A stretch of 64,000 bases of DNA from JAJEFO01 sp965208685 (GTDB lineage Bacteria > Pseudomonadota > Alphaproteobacteria > Rhodobacterales > Rhodobacteraceae): the NCBI GenBank assembly GCA_965208685.1, contig CBDBPL010000007.1:2976001-3040000 (forward strand), written 5' to 3'. A program made the translations under genes and the position numbers. Shown here piece by piece: positions 35,163 through 43,444 of this stretch. Each line of letters starts with the position of its first letter. Positions within the stretch are counted from its first letter, which is position 1. The notes beneath the pieces are model-generated. The model did not search any database and was not told the DNA's origin. It saw only the letters and a program-made list of their open reading frames with translations.

Positions 35163-36059
35163 ATGGCAAATTACTCGAATCTTCCGGCGCCAACCCCAGA
35201 GGGTGGGCTCAACCGCTATCTTCAGGAAATCCGGAAGTTTCCCATGCTCGAGCAGGAAGAGGAGTACATGCTCGCGAAGCGATGGGTTGAAGACCAGGAC
35301 ACTGAGGCTGCCCATGCGCTCGTGACCTCCCATCTCCGGCTCGCGGCAAAGATCGCAATGGGCTATCGCGGCTATGGCCTGCCTCAGGCTGAAGTGATTT
35401 CCGAGGCCAACGTGGGCCTGATGCAGGCCGTGAAGCGGTTTGACCCCGAGAGGGGCTTTCGGCTCGCCACCTACGCCATGTGGTGGATTCGCGCGTCGAT
35501 CCAGGAATACATCCTCCGCTCCTGGAGCCTCGTAAAGCTCGGCACAACCAGTGCGCAGAAGAAGCTGTTCTTCAATCTCCGCAAGGCGAAGGCGCGAATC
35601 GGCGCCCTGGAAGACGGAGATCTTCGGCCCGAGCACGTGGACCGCATCGCGCATGACCTCAATGTCACCAAGGAAGAGGTCATCTCGATGAACCGGCGCC
35701 TGTCCGGAGGCGATGCATCTCTCAACGCCACGATTTCAGCGGACGGTGAAGGCGCCGCGGAGTGGCAGGACTGGCTGGAAGACGAGACGGCGGACCAGGC
35801 CGGCGATTACGCCGAACATGACGAACTGGAAATCCGGCGTGAACTCATGGCCGAAGCCATGGCCGTTCTGAACGAGCGTGAGCAGGATATCCTGACGCAG
35901 CGGCGCTTGATGGACGCGCCTGTAACGCTGGATGAACTCTCTCGCCAATACAAGGTGAGCCGCGAACGCATTCGCCAGATCGAGGTTCGCGCATTCGAAA
36001 AGCTCCAGGCCAAGATGCAGGAGCTTGCGCACGAGAGGGGCATTCTGGAAGACGCCTGA
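35163..36059 (+). CDS. rpoH: RNA polymerase sigma-32 factor
   Basis: 298 residues; ATG at 35163 with AGGA five nt upstream. Region 2 with the core-binding and -10 helices (NVGLMQAVKRFDPERGFRLATYAMWWIRASIQEYIL), the RpoH box QKKLFFNLRKAK, and region 4 HTH (VTLDELSRQYKVSRERIRQIEVRAFEKLQ). Directs heat-shock transcription. Many alphaproteobacteria carry two rpoH genes; this is the rluD-linked one. Confidence 0.96.
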   Translation: MANYSNLPAPTPEGGLNRYLQEIRKFPMLEQEEEYMLAKRWVEDQDTEAAHALVTSHLRLAAKIAMGYRGYGLPQAEVISEANVGLMQAVKRFDPERGFRLATYAMWWIRASIQEYILRSWSLVKLGTTSAQKKLFFNLRKAKARIGALEDGDLRPEHVDRIAHDLNVTKEEVISMNRRLSGGDASLNATISADGEGAAEWQDWLEDETADQAGDYAEHDELEIRRELMAEAMAVLNEREQDILTQRRLMDAPVTLDELSRQYKVSRERIRQIEVRAFEKLQAKMQELAHERGILEDA

Positions 36060-36370
36060 TCACCGCAATCGACACCGCGGTTCGCCAATCCTGGAGCATC
36101 GTTCCAAACCACCCGCAGAGTGGCGGCTCAAAGACTTGGGAGTCGCCCTGCGGACGGAACGCGCCGCCGCTCCACAGCAATCTCAACGCTGTGGTGCGAA
36201 GCAATCCGAACAAGCATGCAAAGTGCCGCAAAGTAGATTCGTCGCACGCCGGACTTTCGGACCGTGAAGCAACGAGCGATCCGTTCGGTCCCTGCATTCG
36301 CCTTCGAATTCGCCAGTGCCTGGAACGATGTCGCCTTGCAACGGAACCGACGCCTCGCAGCACCCGTGTT
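36060..36370. other. Interval between rpoH and the convergent GCS2 gene
   Basis: 311 nt with no gene recognised. A weak inverted repeat (ACCGCAATCG / CACCGCGGT region, 36062-36083) follows the rpoH stop but has no T-run, so I do not call a terminator. Confidence 0.35.
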
Positions 36371-37498
36371 TCAGAGATCGGCGTGGAACTCGTCGACAAG
36401 AGATCCAATGACCGCTCTCATGGCCTCGCCTTCATCGCCGTTGCCGGCAAGTTCGGCCTGACGGACACGACGCTGCCGGTCCGCGCCGTTGCCCGCAGCA
36501 AGGATGTTGCGCGCGGCATCGACTTCATCCCGGCATTCCAGCACGTCGGCGTCTTCCGCCACCATCTCGATCAACTCTTCCAGCAGGTCCGCAAACGGCA
36601 CCAGCTCCCTGCGACCGAAGTCCATCAGCCCCTCGCCCATGCCATAGCGCTGCGCCCGCCAGCGGTTCTCGCCGACAAGGAAATGATCATAGATGCGCCA
36701 GCGCTGGTTCATCAGCTTGAGTCGCCACAACATCCGCATCACGCTCTGGGTCAACGCCGCAATGGTCAACGTGTGTTCCAGCCTGGGGCACATGTCACAG
36801 ATCCGCGACTCCAGCGTCGGAAACCTGTGCGACGGACGAAGGTCCCACCAGATCTTCGTCGCATCCTCGATGGCGCCCGTCTTGACAATGGCATCCACGG
36901 CGCGCTCGTAGCTCAAAAAGCTCTCGAGCCGTGGCGGCAGACCCGTGCGCGGCAGGTTGTCGAAAACCGTCAGGCGATAACTGGACAGGCCGGTGTCCTC
37001 GCCTTGCCAGAAGGGCGACGAACATGACAGGGCCAGAAGGTGCGGCAGGAAATAGCCTGCCTGGTTCAACAGATCGATGCGCGTTTCATCATCCTCGATG
37101 CCAACGTGAACGTGGCACCCGGAAATGAGCATCCTTCGCGCAACGCCCGCCAGATCGCTCTCAAGCGCATTGTAGCGATCCTTGTCCGTGTGATGCTGAT
37201 CCTTCCAGGACGCAGTCGGGTGACACGAAACCGCGATCGGCGTCAGCCCGTGGCGACCAGCGGTTTCCGCAACAATCGTGCGCAGTCGTTTCAGGTCCTC
37301 GCGCGCCTCGCCGATGTTCTTGCAGACCCGCGTGCCCACCTCGATCTGGCAGCGCAGGAACTCCGGCGCGACCTGCTTGCCAAGCACCGCGGTGCACTCC
37401 TCCATGAGAGCGTCCGGCGCCTCGGCCAGTTCAAGCGATTCGCTGTCAATGAGGAGGAATTCCTCCTCGATCCCCAGTGTGAAGCTCGGATCGGACAT
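36371..37498 (-). CDS. Glutamate-cysteine ligase-like carboxylate-amine ligase (GCS2/YbdK family)
   Basis: 375 residues. The family start FTLGIEEEFLLIDSESLEL carries the metal-binding Glu cluster; further landmarks are LRCQIEVGTRVCKNIGEAREDL, SGCHVHVGIED, LSCSSPFWQGEDTGLSSYR and KIWWDLRPSHRFPTLESRICD. Forms an amide between a carboxylate and an amine with ATP. YbdK-type proteins have weak gamma-glutamylcysteine ligase activity, so it should not be named gshA. Convergent to rpoH. Confidence 0.9.
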   Translation of the reverse strand: MSDPSFTLGIEEEFLLIDSESLELAEAPDALMEECTAVLGKQVAPEFLRCQIEVGTRVCKNIGEAREDLKRLRTIVAETAGRHGLTPIAVSCHPTASWKDQHHTDKDRYNALESDLAGVARRMLISGCHVHVGIEDDETRIDLLNQAGYFLPHLLALSCSSPFWQGEDTGLSSYRLTVFDNLPRTGLPPRLESFLSYERAVDAIVKTGAIEDATKIWWDLRPSHRFPTLESRICDMCPRLEHTLTIAALTQSVMRMLWRLKLMNQRWRIYDHFLVGENRWRAQRYGMGEGLMDFGRRELVPFADLLEELIEMVAEDADVLECRDEVDAARNILAAGNGADRQRRVRQAELAGNGDEGEAMRAVIGSLVDEFHADL

Positions 37499-37646
37499 GG
37501 CTCTTCACCTCACGCATCTCGCAAGGATGGCCGAATTGAAGTGCGTGCACGCACTCCGCGCCGGACCAGGCCGGCCATCGCGACATCGCGCCAGGCGAAT
37601 TCCCTGCACGCCCTGGCGGCGGCACATCGGATCCGCGCCAACGCAA

Positions 37647-38456
37647 TCAAGCGTCGTCCGTGCCACGGCGCTTGATGGGCGACCAGAGGCGCTTGTTGGA
37701 AAGATACAGCAGCACGCTCAGGATGATCAGGAAGAGCACGGCAACGAAACCGTCTTCCTTCCGCGAATTCAACTTCGGCTCCGCTGCCCACATGAGGAAC
37801 GCTGCCACGTCCTGTGACATCGCCCGCACGTCATTCGGGGATTCGTCGTCAAACTCGACCAGTCCGTCCTCGAGCGGCGGTGCCATCGAGATCCAGCCAC
37901 CCGAGAAAGCCGTGTTCTCGTAGAAAATCGCCCCTGCTTCCTCTTTCTCCTTGCCGGTGTAGCCAGCCAGGAGCGACGCGATGTATTCCGGCCCTCCCAT
38001 GCCCCTGAAGAACTGGCTGATGCCCAGGCCGTACGGCCCGTGGAAGCCCGCGCGCGCTTTCGCCATCAGGCTGAGATCAGGCGCGTTCTCGTCCCCGGAG
38101 CCGGGGAAATGATCCTGGGGCTTGGCCACGCGGAAATCGTCCAGTTCCTCGTCAAAGACCTCCCAGAATTGCGCGTACGCCCGAACCTGCTCCTCGGGAA
38201 GATGTGGCCCTCCCTCATCGCCAAGCGTGCGGAGCGGCACGTATTGCAGGCCATGGCAGGCGGAGCAGACCTCGGTGTAGACCTTCAGCCCTCGCTGAAG
38301 CTGCATCTGGTCATAGGTGCCAAACGGGCCCTCGAACGAAAACTCGAAGTCCTCAACATGGCCTGCCCCTCCTGCCGCGATGGCAGGGGCGGCGAGCCCG
38401 AGGGCGGCAATCGCGGAAAGCGTGACCTTGCCGATCATGTGCGTCAGTCCTTTCAT
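37647..38456 (-). CDS. petC: Cytochrome c1 of the bc1 complex
   Basis: 269 residues. Signal peptide (IGKVTLSAIAALGLAAPAIA), haem-binding CSACHGLQYVPL near residue 60, the axial Met region (FSGGWISMAPPL), and a C-terminal membrane anchor (FVAVLFLIILSVLLYLSNKRLW). Passes electrons from the Rieske protein to cytochrome c. Its ATG overlaps the petB stop (ATGA). Confidence 0.97.
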   Translation of the reverse strand: MKGLTHMIGKVTLSAIAALGLAAPAIAAGGAGHVEDFEFSFEGPFGTYDQMQLQRGLKVYTEVCSACHGLQYVPLRTLGDEGGPHLPEEQVRAYAQFWEVFDEELDDFRVAKPQDHFPGSGDENAPDLSLMAKARAGFHGPYGLGISQFFRGMGGPEYIASLLAGYTGKEKEEAGAIFYENTAFSGGWISMAPPLEDGLVEFDDESPNDVRAMSQDVAAFLMWAAEPKLNSRKEDGFVAVLFLIILSVLLYLSNKRLWSPIKRRGTDDA

Positions 38457-39793
38457 TCCGCAGCGACACTCTTGGTCGATGCGCCACCATCGGGCGGATA
38501 GTGATCGTCAAAGTCCTTCTCGATCGTGTCCGGCCTCGGCAACGGCTTCTCGATCACGCCAAGCAGGGGCAGGATGATCAGGAAGTAGAAGAACCAGTAC
38601 GCCGAGGCGATCAGGGCAAACGTGGCGTAGGGCTCCTCGGCAGGCTGAGCGCCAAGCCACATCAACACGAAGAAGTCGATGACAAGCAACCAGAACCACC
38701 ACTTGAGCATTGGGCGGTAGCGGCCCGAACGCACGCTGGAGGTATCAAGCCAGGGTGCCAGCGCCATGACCGCAATGGAGCCAAACATCGCGAGAACGCC
38801 AAAGAACTTGGCGTCAATGATGCCGCCGGTCACGAAGCTCGCAAGCTGAACCACCCACACCTCGCCGGTGAACGCGCGAAGAATGGCGTAGAACGGCAGG
38901 AAGTACCATTCGGGCACGATATGGGCGGGCGTGACCAGCGGGTTCGCCTCGATGTAGTTGTCCGGATGCCCGAGATAGTTGGGCATGAAGCCCAGAACCG
39001 CGAAGAACACGGCCAGAATGACAGCAAGTGCAAACAGGTCCTTGACGATGTAGTAAGGCCAGAAGGAAACCGTGTCCTTCCTTGCCTCTTCACGTGAGCC
39101 CCTGCGCACCTCCACTCCGGTCGGGTTGCTGTTGCCGGTGGTGTGGAAAGCCCAGATATGCACCACGACCAGGCCGGCAATGATGAACGGCAGAAGGTAG
39201 TGCAGCGAGAAGAACCGGTTGAGCGTCGCGTTCTCGACGGCGGGACCTCCCAGCAGCCAGGTCTGGATCGGCTCGCCAATGAACGGGATCGCGCCGAAAA
39301 GGCCGGTGATCACCGTTGCGCCCCAGAAGCTCATCTGGCCCCAAGGCAGGACGTAGCCCATGAATGCCGTGCCCATCATCAGCACGAAGATCAGGATGCC
39401 GATGATCCAGGTGATCTCTCGCGGCTCCTTGTAGGATCCATAATAGAGCCCCCGGAAGATATGCGCATATACCGCGATGAAGAACAGTGCTGCGCCGTTC
39501 ATGTGCGCATAGCGGATCATGTGCCCTGCGTTCACGTTCCGCATGATGTGCTCGATCGAGGCAAAGGCCATGTCTGCATGCGGCGTGTAGTGCATCGCCA
39601 GGACAATGCCGGTCACGATCTGCAGGCCGAGGCAGAACGACAGCACAATGCCCCAGATCCACATCCAGTTCAGGTTCTTCGGCGTCGGAATCATCAGCGT
39701 GTCGTACACAAGGCTCAGGACAGGAAGACGGCGATGCAGCCAGGACTCCGCCCGGGTGCTCGGTTCGTAGCTATCGTGGGGAATGCCAGCCAT
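38453..39793 (-). CDS. petB: Cytochrome b of the bc1 complex
   Basis: 446 residues, about eight membrane helices. Quinol-site and haem-binding landmarks include GTAFMGYVLPWGQMSFWGATVI, the PEWYFLPFYAILRA motif (the PEWY Qo site), and paired His in LAMHYTPH, HMNGAALFFIAVYAHIFRG and SLHYLLPF. Central proton-translocating subunit in the inner membrane. Confidence 0.97.
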   Translation of the reverse strand: MAGIPHDSYEPSTRAESWLHRRLPVLSLVYDTLMIPTPKNLNWMWIWGIVLSFCLGLQIVTGIVLAMHYTPHADMAFASIEHIMRNVNAGHMIRYAHMNGAALFFIAVYAHIFRGLYYGSYKEPREITWIIGILIFVLMMGTAFMGYVLPWGQMSFWGATVITGLFGAIPFIGEPIQTWLLGGPAVENATLNRFFSLHYLLPFIIAGLVVVHIWAFHTTGNSNPTGVEVRRGSREEARKDTVSFWPYYIVKDLFALAVILAVFFAVLGFMPNYLGHPDNYIEANPLVTPAHIVPEWYFLPFYAILRAFTGEVWVVQLASFVTGGIIDAKFFGVLAMFGSIAVMALAPWLDTSSVRSGRYRPMLKWWFWLLVIDFFVLMWLGAQPAEEPYATFALIASAYWFFYFLIILPLLGVIEKPLPRPDTIEKDFDDHYPPDGGASTKSVAAE

Positions 39794-39804
39794 CTAACTG
39801 CTCC

Positions 39805-40368
39805 TTATCCAAGAACAAGCGTGCCGTCGCCCTCGAACCGGGCGGGCGGGACGGGAAGGTTCTCCGGCGCAGGTCCCTTCCGGATACGGCCCGCCGTGTC
39901 GTAGTGCGAACCGTGGCAGGGGCAGAACCAGCCGCCGAACTCACCTGCGTCGCCGATGGGAACACAGCCAAGATGCGTGCAAACGCCCATCTGGACCAGC
40001 CACTCGCCGCTTTCGTCCAGGGCCCGGTTGGCATCGGTCGCCTCGGCACCGTCAATGACGTTCGCGTTTCTCGCCAACGGATCAGGCAGGGACGCGACAT
40101 CGACATCCTTGGCGGCGGCGATCTCCTCGGCCGTCCTGCGGCGGATGATGACCGGTCGGCCAAGCCATTTCACGGTGAGCTGGGTACCCGGATCGACGCC
40201 CGACACGTCGACCCGGATCGAGGACAGGGCCTGAACGTCCGCCGAAGGATTCATCTGGTCGGCAAGCGGCCAGATGGCGGCGCCGGCAGCAACTACTCCG
40301 GCACCCCCCGTCGCGTAGTATAGGAAATCCCGGCGCGTGCCCCCGTGGCTCTCGTCTGCGTGCGACAC
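39805..40368 (-). CDS. petA: Rieske iron-sulfur subunit of the bc1 complex
   Basis: 187 residues from a GTG at 40368 with AGGAG upstream. N-terminal twin-arginine motif TRRDFLYYATGG and membrane anchor, then cluster ligands CTHLGC and CPCHGSHYD. First gene of the operon petA-petB-petC. The 269 nt upstream to mtaB presumably holds its promoter; none is clear. Confidence 0.97.
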   Translation of the reverse strand: MSHADESHGGTRRDFLYYATGGAGVVAAGAAIWPLADQMNPSADVQALSSIRVDVSGVDPGTQLTVKWLGRPVIIRRRTAEEIAAAKDVDVASLPDPLARNANVIDGAEATDANRALDESGEWLVQMGVCTHLGCVPIGDAGEFGGWFCPCHGSHYDTAGRIRKGPAPENLPVPPARFEGDGTLVLG

Positions 40369-40637
40369 AAGCGTCTCCTGTTCTCCGCGGGCGTTCCGCC
40401 CATGTGGACAGACCGGCGTGACTCCGGTCGATTCCGCAGGTTCTTAACGCCCGAATTCGGAGGCGTCCAGCAGACAAACGCGCGCACCTTGAAACGAGGT
40501 TGACGCGGGCGCCCGGCCTGCGCAACGGCATTCCCGCGCCCTTGTCCGCGTCGCAGCCGGACGACCGGTCATGGAACGCTCCGAGTCCCGGCCCAGCACT
40601 GCCGCCCGGTGGCCCGTTCCGGCTGCGGACTCGGGAA

Positions 40638-41996
40638 TCATGTTTCGCTTTCGGCAAATGCAATTCGCGGCTCGGAGCAGTCCTTGCGCCCTATGGATCG
40701 ATCCTTGCCGGACGGCCTGTTGACGGCCTCCCGAACGCGATTCACCGGGTCGCCTGCAAGCTCCCGACCGTCATGTCCCGAGACCCTTGCCTTGATCAGC
40801 GCCCCTTCGGGCTGCGCCGAGGACAGGCGAACCACCGCGAACTGCTCGGTGCGGCCCATGGTCGGCGCTTCGGTCAGCACCGTCCGGGTCGTTCCGACCT
40901 GCGCATCGAGATGCCGCGTGACCGCACGGGCTCCAGCAGCACGAAGGCGCGCAGCACGGGCGCGGACGGTCCGCCCGTCAACCTGCGGCATGCGCGCTGC
41001 AGGCGTGCCCGGACGCGGGCTGTAGGGGAACACGTGCAGCCACGTGAGCTCGCATTCGTCGACCAGCTTCAGCGAGTTCTCGAACATTTCCTCCGTTTCC
41101 GTCGGAAATCCGGCAATGATGTCCGCACCAAAGACCATGTCGGGGCGCAGGACCCGGACTTCCCGGCAGAACCGGATCGCGTCGTCTCGGAGATGGCGGC
41201 GCTTCATGCGCTTGAGGATCATGTCGTCTCCGGACTGCAGGCTCAGATGGAGATGCGGCATGAACCGGGATTCGGTCGCGATCACCTCCAGGAGTTCGGG
41301 ATCCGCCTCGATCGAATCGATTGAGGACAGGCGCAGTCGCGGCAGATCGGGCACGAGTTTCAGGATGCGTCGGACCAGATTGCCGAGACGCGGCGCACCG
41401 GGAAGGTCGGCACCCCAACTCGTCAGATCGACTCCGGTCAGCACCACCTCGTTGCAGTCCCGGCCACACAGGCGCTTGATCTGCTCAACCACCGCTCCCG
41501 CGGGCACCGAGCGCGAATTGCCACGCCCGTAGGGGATGATGCAAAACGTGCAACGGTGGTCGCATCCGTTCTGGACCTGAACGTACGCCCGATGCCGGCC
41601 GAATCCGTCAATGAGATGACTTGCCGTTTCGGTGACGCCCATGATGTCATCCACGATGACCCGTGCGCCATCGCCGTTCACTGCACGTGTCCAGGTCGTC
41701 GGCAACATCTTTTCAGCGTTGCCGATGACAAGATCCACCCCGTCCATGTCCGCAAAGCGCTGAGTCTCGGTCTGGACGGCACAGCCGGTTGCGATCACGC
41801 GCGCACCCGGGTTTTCGCGGGCAAGACGCCGAATCTCCTTTTGGCTCTTCCGAACGGCCTCCGAAGTCACGGCGCACGTGTTGACGATGACCGCGTCATG
41901 GAGCCCGGCAGCATCCGCCATCTCGCGCATCGCCTCGGATTCGAACGCGTTCAACCGACAGCCAAGCGTGGAGATGACTGGTCCGCCACCCTGCAT
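40638..41996 (-). CDS. mtaB: tRNA t6A37 methylthiotransferase (MtaB-type)
   Basis: 452 residues. N-terminal UPF0004 domain with cluster Cys in STLGCRLN, VNTCAVT and ATGCAVQ; radical SAM motif CDHRCTFC near residue 147, followed by IPYGRGNSRSVP; C-terminal TRAM-like part. Converts t6A37 to ms2t6A in ANN-decoding tRNAs. The ATG overlaps the dapF stop (ATGA). The C-terminal 35 residues are extra, Arg/Ser-rich and probably unstructured. Confidence 0.93.
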   Translation of the reverse strand: MQGGGPVISTLGCRLNAFESEAMREMADAAGLHDAVIVNTCAVTSEAVRKSQKEIRRLARENPGARVIATGCAVQTETQRFADMDGVDLVIGNAEKMLPTTWTRAVNGDGARVIVDDIMGVTETASHLIDGFGRHRAYVQVQNGCDHRCTFCIIPYGRGNSRSVPAGAVVEQIKRLCGRDCNEVVLTGVDLTSWGADLPGAPRLGNLVRRILKLVPDLPRLRLSSIDSIEADPELLEVIATESRFMPHLHLSLQSGDDMILKRMKRRHLRDDAIRFCREVRVLRPDMVFGADIIAGFPTETEEMFENSLKLVDECELTWLHVFPYSPRPGTPAARMPQVDGRTVRARAARLRAAGARAVTRHLDAQVGTTRTVLTEAPTMGRTEQFAVVRLSSAQPEGALIKARVSGHDGRELAGDPVNRVREAVNRPSGKDRSIGRKDCSEPRIAFAESET

Positions 41997-42820
41997 CAGA
42001 TGCCCTCCAGCCGCACCCGGCCGTCAAAAACGTGAGTCGTGGGTCCGGTCATCCAGACACCGTCCTCGCGCCAATCCACCCAGATCCGGCCCCCGTCCAG
42101 ATCCAGCGTGACATTGCGGCCTGTCAGCCCCCGGCGCACCGCTGCCACGGCAACGGCGCAGGATGAGGATCCCGACGCGGGCGTGATGCCCGTTCCCCTT
42201 TCCCAGACCCGCATCCGAAGGTGGTCCTTTCCAAGGACGCTGGCGAACTGGACATTCGTTCTTTCTGGAAAGAGCGGATGGCGTTCGATCTCGGGCCCGC
42301 GCGACGCGAGGTTGATCGCCTCGGCATCCTCCACGAAGAAGCTGCAATGCGGATTCCCCATGGAGGTCGCGACCGGATCTTCGTGGAGCGGAAGATGCAA
42401 GGTGTCCACGTCCTGGGCGAGGGGGATTTCCCGCCATTCCGTCAGCGGTGCGCCCATGTTGACCCGCGTCATGCCGTTGCCGGCATCCTCGCAAGCCAGC
42501 ATTCCCCGTTTCGTGCGCAGCGTCAGGGCCCCCTTGCCTTTCTCATCCATCAAGTGGCGCGCGATGCAACGGGTTGCATTCCCGCACGCAGCGGATAGCG
42601 ACCCGTCCGGATTGAAGAACGTCAGCCTTGCCGCCGCCTCTCGATCAGATTCGATGACCGCCAGTTGGTCAAAGCCGATTCCCCGACGCCGGTCGCCAAC
42701 GATTCGCGCAATCTCGGGAGTGATCTCGGCCCCGCCCTTGCGACGGTCAATCACGACGAAGTCGTTGCCAAGTCCGTGCATTTTCATGAACGGAATGCCC
42801 ATGATGTCGGTTGCATCCAT
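41996..42820 (-). CDS. dapF: Diaminopimelate epimerase
   Basis: About 274 residues if the ATG at 42820 is used (ATGs at 42850 and 42802 are also in frame; no strong ribosome binding site decides). Begins IPFMKMHGLGNDFVVIDRR, with the first catalytic Cys in SAACGNATRC. In the second site the usual ACGTG/ACGSG pattern reads PASGSSSCA, so the base expected as Cys is Ser. Otherwise complete. Interconverts LL- and meso-diaminopimelate for lysine and peptidoglycan. Coupled to mtaB. Confidence 0.93.
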   Translation of the reverse strand: MDATDIMGIPFMKMHGLGNDFVVIDRRKGGAEITPEIARIVGDRRRGIGFDQLAVIESDREAAARLTFFNPDGSLSAACGNATRCIARHLMDEKGKGALTLRTKRGMLACEDAGNGMTRVNMGAPLTEWREIPLAQDVDTLHLPLHEDPVATSMGNPHCSFFVEDAEAINLASRGPEIERHPLFPERTNVQFASVLGKDHLRMRVWERGTGITPASGSSSCAVAVAAVRRGLTGRNVTLDLDGGRIWVDWREDGVWMTGPTTHVFDGRVRLEGI

Positions 42821-42965
42821 GTCCGTGCATATACAGCGATGCCCGGCCATACGAAAGTCGCGTTGCCGTCTGCGCTGCAGCGGCTGTGCTGCAGGTTGCC
42901 AGGTGTGACGGGCCCGTTTTGCGCTTGACTGGTCAGGATGGGCACATTACGTCGGGCCACCTAGT

Positions 42966-43041
42966 GGGCCGTTAGCTCAGTTGGTAGAGCAACTGACTTT
43001 TAATCAGTAGGTCGCAGGTTCGATCCCTGCACGGCTCACCA
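42966..43041 (+). tRNA. tRNA-Lys (TTT)
   Basis: Cloverleaf with acceptor GGGCCGT/ACGGCTC, D-arm TAGCTCAGTTGGTAGAGC, anticodon stem ACTGA-CTTTTAA-TCAGT with anticodon TTT, T-arm GCAGG-TTCGATC-CCTGC, discriminator A and encoded CCA. Its 3' 40 nt recur, diverged, at 50745-50784, which marks it as a possible integration site. Confidence 0.96.
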
Positions 43042-43444
43042 CGAAATGTATCTTATCGCAATACACTGCTGCACAACAGTCTTTCGGGCATGCCTCCAGG
43101 TCAGCCAACTGGCAGACCTTTGGCAGACAATTCAAGCCGACCTGCTGACGTCAAGCGGCACATTGCGCCCCCGACTCGCGACAGTGACGGTTCCGCACCC
43201 AGTGATTGCCGGGTATCGACGGGACACGCTGCGGTTCACCGGAAACGCGGCGAAATTTGCCGCCAAACGGGGTGACAGGCGGTCTTGAGCGTGATTCATC
43301 GCAGGCACGATCGGCCGGCCGTTCCCGGGCCCGCGAGATGCTGCCACCCGGGCACGGATCCCTGCGACCACGGCTGAAGGCCCGGAAACGCCGTCCCGAT
43401 TCAACCGGCGGCGTCGCAATCTTGGCCTTGGCGAGCGATCCGGT
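43042..43444. other. Interval after tRNA-Lys, with a short tandem repeat
   Basis: 403 nt with no recognised gene. TGGCAGAC occurs twice, at 43110-43117 and 43121-43128, 11 nt apart, i.e. on the same helix face. Such phased octamers next to a tRNA gene are what integrase arm sites look like, but no integrase gene is present. Confidence 0.4.
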
